From Candidatus Cloacimonetes bacterium 4572_55 (GTDB lineage Bacteria; 4572-55): a stretch of DNA of 34,918 nt. A model generated the notes under the pieces. It saw only the letters and a list, made by a program, of their open reading frames with translations. It ran no database searches and was not told where the DNA came from. Positions 25,905 through 33,893 of the stretch are shown piece after piece (within the stretch, counting starts at the first letter, position 1; every line of letters begins with the position of its first letter). The position numbers were made by a program, and so were the translations under genes. The stretch is from positions 1 through 34,918 of the forward strand of contig NBMB01000048.1 of assembly GCA_002084765.1 (NCBI GenBank). Direction: 5' to 3'.

Positions 25905-25933
25905 AGTATAAGAAACTCCCTCCGATTTGTCAA
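25905..25933 (-). promoter_or_regulatory. Sigma-70 promoter for the beta-helix/pgsB/kinase/comFB cluster
   Basis: Minus strand TTGACA (25933-25928), 17-base spacer, TATACT (25910-25905), placing the transcript start near 25898 and an 80-base leader before the ATG. It is the only strong promoter seen on this strand before the terminator at 19378-19413. Confidence 0.75.
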
Positions 25934-26070
25934 TAGAAAGCACTCAACTTCCATTGAAAAGAATAAAATCGTCGGGTTTTTTCAGCCTGAATAATTCACT
26001 ACAGAGAGACAGGGAATCGGAAAAATCCCACTGTCGCCATAAAAGAGTCGCTGTTATCGCATTAAAGTTG

Positions 26071-26099
26071 TTGACGAAAATACAACGAATGATTACAAT
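26071..26099 (+). promoter_or_regulatory. Sigma-70 promoter for the STAND-TPR gene
   Basis: TTGACG at 26071-26076, 17-base spacer, TACAAT at 26094-26099. The predicted leader is about 195 bases to the ATG at 26301, long enough to hold regulatory structure, although none is obvious. The 483-base divergent gap (25818-26300) holds this and the opposing promoter. Confidence 0.7.
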
Positions 26100-26300
26100 A
26101 GGCCATAGTGCTTTTTCTAGCATAAAGATTGTATCGCCACAAGCCACTCACTTTTATTTGTGTGAACAAGGCGTCTTTCAAGGCATCAACGTTGTCTCTA
26201 ACCCAGTCGTCAGAAACTCATTTTAAAAAAAAATTTTGATTTGAATACGCACTACAAGATTTATATTTCCTTATCCCATTTGTTTATCCGGGAGATTCGG

Positions 26301-29123
26301 ATGCCTTTGGAAATTCCTTTTATAGACCGTGAGGAAGAGCTGGCGCATATTGACAGAGTCGTGAAGGATTGGGGCGCGAAACGGGTATTGTGCATTCATG
26401 CTGGCGGCGGCGTCGGGAAAACCCGCCTTCTACAGGAGGCGCGTCGGCAGGAGAGCGGGGAAGAGTTGACCGCTCTCACAGTGGCAAATATTATCGATTT
26501 CGATGAGCGCAGCCTGCATACTCCCGACAACTTGGGGCGTATGATCGCTCTGATGTTAAACGAACGGATATTTAGACCCTATCTGCAGGGCCTGCAGAAT
26601 ATTCGAAAAATGGAATTCACTGGTATGAGTTCGGAGAGGCTTTCTCAGGAGTCCCTGATCAACAACCAGACTTTTATCCATTGTTTCAATATATTGACTT
26701 CTTATCGCCGAGTCGCGCTCTTCTTTGACACAACAGATGCCCTGGTCGGGACAGATATCCGTCGCTATCTGATAAAGTTTGTGGTCAAGTTAGAAAATTG
26801 CGCTATTCTGCTCGCTGGACGGAACGCCCGAAAATTTGGAGCCAATCTGCAGAGTCGAATCGGGAAAAAGGCGGAAGTGATCGAGCTGAAGCCGTTGGAA
26901 TTTCGAGCCAGTAAATCATATTTGCGACGGAAACAGAGCCGGTTGCAATTTGATCTGGACTCGGAATTGACTGAAAAGTTGATCATCCTCTCCTGCGGAC
27001 GTCCTGTTTTGATCGATCTGGCGGTCGAGTGGATTTCCCGACAAATACCCCTCGCGTGGCTGACGCAATGCGATCTCTCGAAAATTAAAGGGCTTAGCGC
27101 AAATGAACTTGCGCCGTATCAGAAACAGTTTGAAAAAGAGCTGGTACTCCATCTCGCCAAAAGCCACCAGCTGATCGATTGGTTGATGCTCTTGCTTGCA
27201 AGAATTCATCCGCTAAATTGCGAGGCAATCTCTATACTGGCGGGAATTTATGAGGATAAAGCAAAAATTTTGATCAAGCAGGCGCGGGATTACGCGTTTA
27301 TAAAAACGCTTCCTGGGGGAGAAATCTCGCTGCATGAGCAGATGAGACGCATGATCAATGTCTACGTGTGGACCGAGCTGGACTCAGATGGCGCGCGTCG
27401 AAGAAAAGAGAGCCTGCTGATTGCAGAGTATCTTAAAAGTCGAATCAAAACTCTGCGAGAACAAATTCGAGAATTGAGAGATACACGCGAGAAAGACATA
27501 GAGGGGGAAAAAGAGCCGGACTTAGATCAATTTGTCACGCATGAGATATTGGAGCAGGAGTTATGGGCACTAAAGCGAGAGCGATTCCGTCATTTGTTAT
27601 ACGCGGACAGCCGACTGGGTATTGAAAATTTTGCTCGATTTTTTGATGAAGCTACAAGCTCTTATCGCCTTTCATTTCGCAAATCCATTGTCGATTTGAT
27701 TGTAGAATATCAAACAGATATATTTAAATTTTATAAGCAATGGCATGAAATAAATGGATGGGACTCGACGCGGTTGGACGATGAACATCTTTATATGATC
27801 AAAAGCCGCCAGGTCAAATATTTTCTGGATAACGGCGAATATAAACAAGCGAACAAATTTGCGGAAACGACTTTGTCGCAAGAAAGTATGTTGCCGGAAC
27901 AGCGGACAGAAATGTTGATTCTCCGAGGAAATGCCAACGTTCGGATCGGTCAATCAGTTCAGGCACTCGACGATTTTGATCAAGCCGTGACGTTCAGCCA
28001 AGACCACGGATTTGAAGACAAGTTGACCCATTCACTGAACGCCAGAGGTTGGGCAAACCGGATATTAGGCAATTTTGAACATGCTTTAAAAGATTATTTG
28101 GAAGCGTATCGACGCAGTTTGGAAAACGATACGTGGCATCAAACCGCGTCGATTTTGAACAATTTGGGCTATCTGACCGCGTTAAAGGGCGATTCTCTGC
28201 AGGCAAGAGAATATTGTTACGCGGCTTTGAATATCTGGAAAAATCTGGATTCTCGAAGGGGTATCGGAGCTGCTTACAGCACTTTGGGCGAGATCTATAA
28301 ACTGTTTGGTCTCCCGAAGCAGGCTCGCAGAAATTATGATAAAGCAGGGAAAATATTTGAGCATGAAAATGATCTCGAATGGCTCAGCAAAATTCGCTGC
28401 GGCATCGGCGAGATATATCTGTCCAATGCGAGACAAAATATCAACCGCATGATGAGAAAGACGCTGGCGCACGAGTTGAGCATGGCTGAACGGGAAATCA
28501 ATTGGGCGTTGATTCATGCGCCGGAGGACCTTCAGCCGCGGGCTTTGTTTCATAAAGCGCGGATCCATCAGGAACGAAAGGAATACAAAAAGGCTACCGA
28601 AACGCTGAACGAATGCATCTCCCGAAGCCGTCGGATCGGCGACCTATTTTTTGATCATGCGGGCTTTCTGGCACTGATCGATCTGGCGTGGGATCAAGGG
28701 CAATATAATCGTTGGCAGGAATTTGATCGGGAGGGAGATGCGCGCTATGCAAATTATACCGAAAATAGCCTCCGTCGCTTTCATGGCGCATCTTTACGCA
28801 AAATTGCCGATTTGGCAATAAGCTGTCAAGACTATGAAGAAGCACTACCGAGGTATCGAAAGGGACTCTCCATTATCGCACATTATGAGGTTCATAAAAA
28901 ATATACCGTGGGTCAACAGTTGAAAGAGACAGATCGAAGAATTTTTTCTCTTATTGATAAAAAAACCCTGTCCTGGTTGGGGACAGAGTTAGCCGAGTTT
29001 TGGACGCGCAACGGCTTGATCTCGAAAAGCCCTGACGCCATGCTGATATTTCATAGCTGGAAACGCGGAGGAATCGCGGAACTCACATGGAACTCGACTA
29101 ACGTCTCTGATTATGATTGTTAA
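26301..29123 (+). CDS. STAND-type NTPase with C-terminal TPR repeats
   Basis: A 940-residue cytoplasmic signalling NTPase. Walker A is AGGGVGKT (34-41), Walker B is VALFFDTTDA (138-147), and LLAGRN (170-175) is sensor-like. CGRPVLIDLAVEW (232-244) is the GxP-type motif of STAND proteins. A helical, charged middle (about 275-500) leads to at least five TPR-like units between roughly 540 and 800 (RGNANVRIGQSVQALDDF, ARGWANRILGNFEHALKDY, NNLGYLTALKGDSLQAREY, STLGEIYKLFGLPKQARRNY). No N-terminal effector or DNA-binding domain precedes the NTPase, unlike MalT or AfsR relatives. The ATG at 26301 has GGGAG six bases upstream, better than the TTG at 26241. It is monocistronic and its role is unknown. 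Confidence 0.82.
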   Translation: MPLEIPFIDREEELAHIDRVVKDWGAKRVLCIHAGGGVGKTRLLQEARRQESGEELTALTVANIIDFDERSLHTPDNLGRMIALMLNERIFRPYLQGLQNIRKMEFTGMSSERLSQESLINNQTFIHCFNILTSYRRVALFFDTTDALVGTDIRRYLIKFVVKLENCAILLAGRNARKFGANLQSRIGKKAEVIELKPLEFRASKSYLRRKQSRLQFDLDSELTEKLIILSCGRPVLIDLAVEWISRQIPLAWLTQCDLSKIKGLSANELAPYQKQFEKELVLHLAKSHQLIDWLMLLLARIHPLNCEAISILAGIYEDKAKILIKQARDYAFIKTLPGGEISLHEQMRRMINVYVWTELDSDGARRRKESLLIAEYLKSRIKTLREQIRELRDTREKDIEGEKEPDLDQFVTHEILEQELWALKRERFRHLLYADSRLGIENFARFFDEATSSYRLSFRKSIVDLIVEYQTDIFKFYKQWHEINGWDSTRLDDEHLYMIKSRQVKYFLDNGEYKQANKFAETTLSQESMLPEQRTEMLILRGNANVRIGQSVQALDDFDQAVTFSQDHGFEDKLTHSLNARGWANRILGNFEHALKDYLEAYRRSLENDTWHQTASILNNLGYLTALKGDSLQAREYCYAALNIWKNLDSRRGIGAAYSTLGEIYKLFGLPKQARRNYDKAGKIFEHENDLEWLSKIRCGIGEIYLSNARQNINRMMRKTLAHELSMAEREINWALIHAPEDLQPRALFHKARIHQERKEYKKATETLNECISRSRRIGDLFFDHAGFLALIDLAWDQGQYNRWQEFDREGDARYANYTENSLRRFHGASLRKIADLAISCQDYEEALPRYRKGLSIIAHYEVHKKYTVGQQLKETDRRIFSLIDKKTLSWLGTELAEFWTRNGLISKSPDAMLIFHSWKRGGIAELTWNSTNVSDYDC

Positions 29124-29157
29124 TATTTTATTTTTAATTTTTTTGAAGGAGCTTCTC

Positions 29158-29502
29158 ATGTTTGATACTCGGATAAAAGAAAAAATCCGTTTCTGTTTCG
29201 TAATATTATCTCTCCTACTGTGCGTAGCGACAACCATCTCCTTCTCGGAGGAGCCAGTATCGGAGAAAGAGCTGGAACCTCCGCTTTGGATGCGATACTC
29301 GTCAATTTCTCCGGATGGCGAGACCATTGTTTTCAGCTATAAGGGGGATATTTACACGGTTCCGACACAAGGAGGAGAGGCACGGCTTCTGACCCTTCAT
29401 CAAGAGCGAGATTTTATGCCGGTTTGGTCGCGTGACGGCAAGCAGATTGCCTTTGCGTCAAATTGGAAAGGCAGGAAACAGATCAAAGTCCCCATTCAAT
29501 GA
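29158..29502 (+). pseudogene. Truncated tricorn/TolB-type beta-propeller peptidase N-terminus
   Basis: The 114 codons start with a signal peptide (...LLCVATTISFS) and continue with PPLWMRYSSISPDGETIVFS, then YKGDIYTVPTQGGEARLLTL and MPVWSRDGKQIAFAS. This is the first one to two propeller blades of tricorn-like S41 peptidases, which normally exceed 1000 residues. It stops at 29502 right after the second blade motif, and no later part of the family is seen downstream. AGGAG lies six bases before the ATG at 29158. The gene is probably a remnant left by deletion; a short stand-alone exported peptide is possible but unlikely. Confidence 0.7.
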
Positions 29503-29825
29503 AAAGACGCGAAGAGGCGGAATCCGGAAATCCCCAGTGCGATTGGTTATCAAAAAACGAGACCAGTAGGTCGCAAACTCTCAAGGAAATTTTTACTCCG
29601 CAACATCATGTAAAGCGATACGTAAAGGAATTTTTCTCGGATCAAATTTGTGGGAAATCTCCATGAAATCACTTAACTTAAGGACGTTAAATAAAAAAAT
29701 TGTTTCGAAAAAGAGATGAATGAAAGTAAATTCTTATTGCATCATAAGATATGTTAGTGTATTTTAGATTAGATAAATTTTACGCGTTATAATCGAACTT
29801 CTTCGAGGGAGGAGCCTTTTCAATT
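29503..29825 (+). other. Non-coding gap with candidate promoters
   Basis: No gene is supported in these 323 bases. TTGCAT (29737-29742), 17 bases, TATTTT (29760-29765) is a fair promoter. A perfect TATAAT at 29788-29793 lacks a good -35. Either could drive the secreted protein at 29826. The first half may be decayed coding sequence of the tricorn-like gene. Confidence 0.4.
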
Positions 29826-31691
29826 ATGAAGCAAAAAATACTTTTTTTGATGTTAGCTTTCATTTTATTTTGTTTTTCAAAACCCGCGCCTATTCTTGCT
29901 CAAACCCCGCCTCCGAACAACTTAACAGCGGAATTTGACGACTATACCCATACGGTTCTTCTGACCTGGAGTCCTCCTGAAATTGAAGAAGGAGAATGGA
30001 TACACTGGGATGGAGAATCCAATGCCAGCTTTAGCATTGGCGTGGGAACCGGCGGCACATTTTCCGCTGCGGCTCGCTTCACGTCAGAAGACCTGAGCGA
30101 ATATATTGGCGCGCAGTTGACCGAACTCCGTTTTATGTCCTATTCAGGAGATGGGACGGTTTTTACGACAAAAATATGGGAAGGCGGGAGTCTCGGCGAT
30201 CCGGGAACAGTTGTCTACGAATCAGATCCAATTATTGACGCGGGTTTTGGCTTTTGGTATGAGGTTGAATTGTCCGAACCTATCACAATTGCCGCGGACC
30301 AGGAATATTGGATGGGATACGACGTCACCCATTCTCCTGGAGACAACCCGGCAGGCGCGGACGACGGTCCCATGATCCAAGACAAGGGCGGTTGGATCAC
30401 TTTTGACAACGGAACCACCTGGGATCAACTCAGTAGCTATGGAGCGGATTACAACCGAAATTGGAATATACAGGGCAAAGCTGTCTCCTCCGACGGCTCA
30501 ACTCGATTCATCAGCGCATCCAACGTGCGCCTCTCCGACATTGCCCGACGCGATTTAATCAAGACCTCTTTCAATCCCCTTTCCCTTGTTTCCAATGAAC
30601 TTCCCCCTGTCGATCTTAGAGAGGATTCTGAAATCAATCTCAGGGAAACTCTCATCGGTTACCGACTTTATCGTTCTCTCACCACGCAGTTTGACCAGCC
30701 CTATATCGAGATCAACGACCCGGAAACGGACGCGGTTCTTGATGAGAACGCGGAATCTGGCGAGACCTATTATTACGTGATCACCGCTGTTTATGAAGAG
30801 GGCGAGAGCGAATATAGCAACACCGCGTCGGTGGATATTCCGGCTGTGGGTCAAGTGGAAATCGCGTACGACGACGGAAGCGCGTCGGTGGGCCTTTCCT
30901 ACGGGGAGCCAGGGACGGGTATGTGCGTTGAATTTACATCGCCTACGGTCAATCTCATTGTCCTGCGCAGGGCGATGATTTTCATGCGAGCCTATCCGGA
31001 CGGCGAAGAGCAATTCATGCCTTTTGAGCTCCATTTGTATGACGCGCCAGACTCAATCGACTATCCGGGCGCGGATAATGTCCCGCCCATTCAGATCATT
31101 CCGCCGAGCGATATGCCGCCAAACACATGGATGGAAATTGAACTGCCAACCGGAGAGGACGAGATATTAATTTCTGGTCACAACACCTTTTTTATGGGCA
31201 TCGTCGAGCAGGAGTACGGCAACTATATCGGGCATGATCAGACGCCTCCGCACCACAGCCGATCATGGATTTGGGACAACTCGGAATGGTTCAATTTGGA
31301 CGATTTTAATTACGGGCAGTATATTGGCGATCTGATGATCCGCGTCTTTGCGGAAGAGGCACTTACAGTAGAAGAGATCGAATTGACTCTGGGATCGGAA
31401 TTTGATCTCAGACAAAATTATCCGAATCCGTTTATTCCCGGACTCCACAACGCAACCGCGATAGAATACGCATTGGCGCAACCCGCTAACGTGTGGGTAT
31501 CGATCTATAACTCTGTCGGTCAATCGGTGAAAGTATTGGAGGATCGCCCGATTTTATCCGGTTTGCATCAGATGATGTGGGACGGTCGGGATCAGAACGG
31601 AAGTCCGGTCGGTAGCGGAGTCTATTTCTACACGCTTCGACTCGGTGAGAGAACAGAAAAAACTCGACGGCTTATTTTAATTAAGAACTGA
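29826..31691 (+). CDS. Secreted protein with fibronectin-III regions and C-terminal FlgD/sorting-type domain
   Basis: Exported surface protein of 621 residues. The signal peptide ends at about residue 25 (PILAQ). A first Fn3-like strand set (NNLTAEFDDYTHTVLLTWSPP) is interrupted by a jelly-roll-like insert (about 55-220). The Fn3 then resumes with LIGYRLYRSLTTQFD and TYYYVITAVYEEGESEYSN. A second beta-sandwich spans about 340-520. The last 96 residues (526-621) begin FDLRQNYPNPF and end in GVYFYTLRLGE...RLILIKN, the classical C-terminal domain of type-IX-secretion-like or FlgD-Ig proteins. The function is unknown, likely adhesin or hydrolase accessory. The ribosome site GGGAGGAG is rather far (about 11 bases) from the ATG. 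Confidence 0.8.
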   Translation: MKQKILFLMLAFILFCFSKPAPILAQTPPPNNLTAEFDDYTHTVLLTWSPPEIEEGEWIHWDGESNASFSIGVGTGGTFSAAARFTSEDLSEYIGAQLTELRFMSYSGDGTVFTTKIWEGGSLGDPGTVVYESDPIIDAGFGFWYEVELSEPITIAADQEYWMGYDVTHSPGDNPAGADDGPMIQDKGGWITFDNGTTWDQLSSYGADYNRNWNIQGKAVSSDGSTRFISASNVRLSDIARRDLIKTSFNPLSLVSNELPPVDLREDSEINLRETLIGYRLYRSLTTQFDQPYIEINDPETDAVLDENAESGETYYYVITAVYEEGESEYSNTASVDIPAVGQVEIAYDDGSASVGLSYGEPGTGMCVEFTSPTVNLIVLRRAMIFMRAYPDGEEQFMPFELHLYDAPDSIDYPGADNVPPIQIIPPSDMPPNTWMEIELPTGEDEILISGHNTFFMGIVEQEYGNYIGHDQTPPHHSRSWIWDNSEWFNLDDFNYGQYIGDLMIRVFAEEALTVEEIELTLGSEFDLRQNYPNPFIPGLHNATAIEYALAQPANVWVSIYNSVGQSVKVLEDRPILSGLHQMMWDGRDQNGSPVGSGVYFYTLRLGERTEKTRRLILIKN

Positions 31692-31728
31692 TCCGCACAT
31701 TACGAATCACGCGGATACGACTCATTTT
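31691..31728 (+). terminator. Weak hairpin after the secreted-protein stop
   Basis: ATCCGC (31691-31696) and GCGGAT (31711-31716) form a 6-bp stem with a 14-base loop, followed seven bases later by TTTTT. It may be a weak terminator between the two secreted-protein genes. The rest of the gap to 31939 is AT-rich with no gene. Confidence 0.3.
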
Positions 31729-31939
31729 TGCTTTCTGAGGGGAGGGGGACAAATTGCTTTGAAACGGAATTTCTTAATTATTCATTATTAATTCGTAACT
31801 TTACGAGGGGGCGATTGATCACAATTTAATGTGCACATGCTTTTCTATTTTAATGTTTTAATGTCTCTATGTTTTAAAATTTATTTTAGTTTGGGATTAT
31901 TCTAATTTTTAATTTCTTTCAAAAGAGGAGTTCTAACGA

Positions 31940-33892
31940 ATGAGGAGATTTTTTCTTTTTACAATTGTCTTGTTATTGATCGGATCTGTTTCAATTTTGA
32001 GCGCGAATGATGCTTCAAAATTGACGTCTCAGATAGACATCGTCAAAGGCAAAGAGATCGTGATGAAGGATCAGGTGCTGATACCGGCTCATACGATCCG
32101 CGATCCTGGGGATGTGTTGAATTCTTGGGTAGCCACCGGCATTATGGCCTGGGGGCTGGGCTATGATCAAAGCAGCGGTCACATATGGATAGCGGACCCG
32201 GCAACAAAGACCGCTTATGAATACACCGCGGAAGGCGAGCAACTCGGCTCCATCGACATTGGTTCATTGTGGATCGACGCCACCCCGTTCGACATGGCGT
32301 TTGATAACAACGGCTATATGCTGATCGCCCAAAGCGGCGATGACAACGCAATTTATCAGGTCGATACCGAGACAGGGACCACGGTCTCTTTTCTGACCGG
32401 TCCCTGGGTGACCTATCCTCGTGGATTGGCTTATGACCCGATAAGCGGCGACATATTCGTCGGGGACTGGTCGTCAAGTACGGTCTATCGGGTTAAAGGA
32501 TTCGACAGCGACAATCCTGGGGAATCTGTCGATGAAATGAATACCGGGATGGGAATCTCCGGATTGGCTTACAATTTTGTCGGCTCTACCGGAAACGGAA
32601 CCCTGTGGATTGCCGAAAACGCCAGTCCAGAGTTTATCTACGAAGTGGATCCTGACAACAGCTATGAAGTGTTGAATACATATCCGGCTCCAGGCGATGG
32701 CGCAGGATATGGCGGCGCGGGCGCGGCTATTGATGAACTTGGCAATCTATGGCTGGTTTGTCAGGGAAACAACACGGTTTACCAAATGGAAGGATATCCC
32801 ACCTATCTTGGAGGCATTTCCGGAAATGTGACCCTTGAAAATGCAGACGATTATTCCGGCGTACGCGTCAGCGTAGGCAATCGGGCCGGCGTCACAGACG
32901 AGTTCGGCGAATATAGCATTCTCGGCGTAGCACCCGGCACGTATGACGTTCAGGCGTTTGCTTTAGGATACGGATATGACACTGTAACTGACGTGGTGGT
33001 TGACGAAATTATGGTCGACGACGTCGATTTCAGCCTGGTGTTGATCGGTGGACCGCCTGAGAATCTGAGCGCGTCCGACGATCAAGAGACAACAGTGACA
33101 ATCACCTGGGACACGCCGGCTGGTGAAAGCCCGATCGGGTATAATCTTTATCGCAGCTCGGTTTCAGGAGCTTCCTACAGCATGCTCGCCAATACGACCG
33201 AGCTTTCTTATGTCGATGAGAATGTGGGCGAGACTATGTGGTATTACGTCGTCACAGCGTTATACAACGACGGCGAGAGTTTTTACTCAAACGAAGACGA
33301 AGGCTCCATCGACATTCCTCCCATGTCTCCCTCTAACCTGATTGGCGAGCTGAATGGCGAAGCCGTCACTCTGCAATGGGACGACAATTCAGAGGACGAC
33401 GTTGTCAGCTATAACATCTATTATCGATTAGGAACCGGCGGCGATTTTAACGCGATTGCCAATGTATCCGAATCAGAAGCACTTGTTGAAAATGTGCCGG
33501 ACGGCGTCAATTATTACTATGTCACAGCGGTTGACGGTGGCGATCCCGCATTGGAAAGCCCACCCAGCGACATGGTGCAAATTCTGAAGGGCTCCATCCC
33601 ACCAACGACCCTTAACGCAACAAGCGGCTTGGACGGTCATGTCGAGCTGGCCTGGGTTCCCCCGGGAGTCTTCTACTATGAAGAAGATTTTGAGTCGAAC
33701 GACGGCGGTTATACAGCGACAAACAGCGACCCAGAAGGTTGGGCTTATGGCGCGCCGACATCTGGTCCCATGAGTGGACATGATGGTAGCGAAAATCTTT
33801 GGGCGACAAATCTCGCCGCGGAATATGCTGAAGCCAACGGAAACTACACGTTAGATTCCCCCACGATAACCGTTGTTGGTGGAACCCCGTAG
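31940..33892 (+). CDS. Large secreted multidomain protein, N-terminal part (broken by frameshift)
   Basis: Exported surface protein. A signal peptide (about 1-22) is followed by an NHL/SMP-30-like propeller region (about 55-290, repeated GLAYDPISGDIFVGDW-type blades). A carboxypeptidase-regulatory-like domain lies at about 293-372 (GISGNVTLENADDYSGVRV...GEYSILGVAPGTYDV). Two Fn3 domains (about 374-455 and 458-545) come next, then a jelly-roll/MAM-like module starting YYEEDFESNDGGY. The frame stops with TAG at 33890-33892 in the middle of that module, while the module continues in a frame one base off. AGAGGAG lies nine bases before the ATG. The stop is probably not biological (see the repeat entry); the whole protein would be well over 1000 residues. 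Confidence 0.82.
   Translation: MRRFFLFTIVLLLIGSVSILSANDASKLTSQIDIVKGKEIVMKDQVLIPAHTIRDPGDVLNSWVATGIMAWGLGYDQSSGHIWIADPATKTAYEYTAEGEQLGSIDIGSLWIDATPFDMAFDNNGYMLIAQSGDDNAIYQVDTETGTTVSFLTGPWVTYPRGLAYDPISGDIFVGDWSSSTVYRVKGFDSDNPGESVDEMNTGMGISGLAYNFVGSTGNGTLWIAENASPEFIYEVDPDNSYEVLNTYPAPGDGAGYGGAGAAIDELGNLWLVCQGNNTVYQMEGYPTYLGGISGNVTLENADDYSGVRVSVGNRAGVTDEFGEYSILGVAPGTYDVQAFALGYGYDTVTDVVVDEIMVDDVDFSLVLIGGPPENLSASDDQETTVTITWDTPAGESPIGYNLYRSSVSGASYSMLANTTELSYVDENVGETMWYYVVTALYNDGESFYSNEDEGSIDIPPMSPSNLIGELNGEAVTLQWDDNSEDDVVSYNIYYRLGTGGDFNAIANVSESEALVENVPDGVNYYYVTAVDGGDPALESPPSDMVQILKGSIPPTTLNATSGLDGHVELAWVPPGVFYYEEDFESNDGGYTATNSDPEGWAYGAPTSGPMSGHDGSENLWATNLAAEYAEANGNYTLDSPTITVVGGTP
33788..33891 (+). 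repeat. 104-base exact repeat, copy 1
   Basis: Identical base for base to the last 104 bases of the window (34815-34918), offset 1027. It encodes SENLWATNLAAEYAEANG and onward to VVGGTP in both copies. Flanking sequence upstream is similar but diverged (for example GGT versus GAC just before). Directly after this copy the reading frame breaks at CCCCGTAGGGG. Confidence 0.95.
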
Positions 33893-33893
33893 G

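Noticed and set aside
25927-26226. 99-codon open frame in the divergent gap, with a KRVAVIALKLLTKI stretch faintly like an IS110 transposase end
   Set aside because: Two near-consensus promoters overlap it, there is no ribosome site, and the resemblance is too short to support a mobile element.
29463-29666. 67-codon frame after the tricorn fragment
   Set aside because: Overlaps the fragment in another frame, has no ribosome site, and shows no recognisable domain; decayed sequence is more likely.
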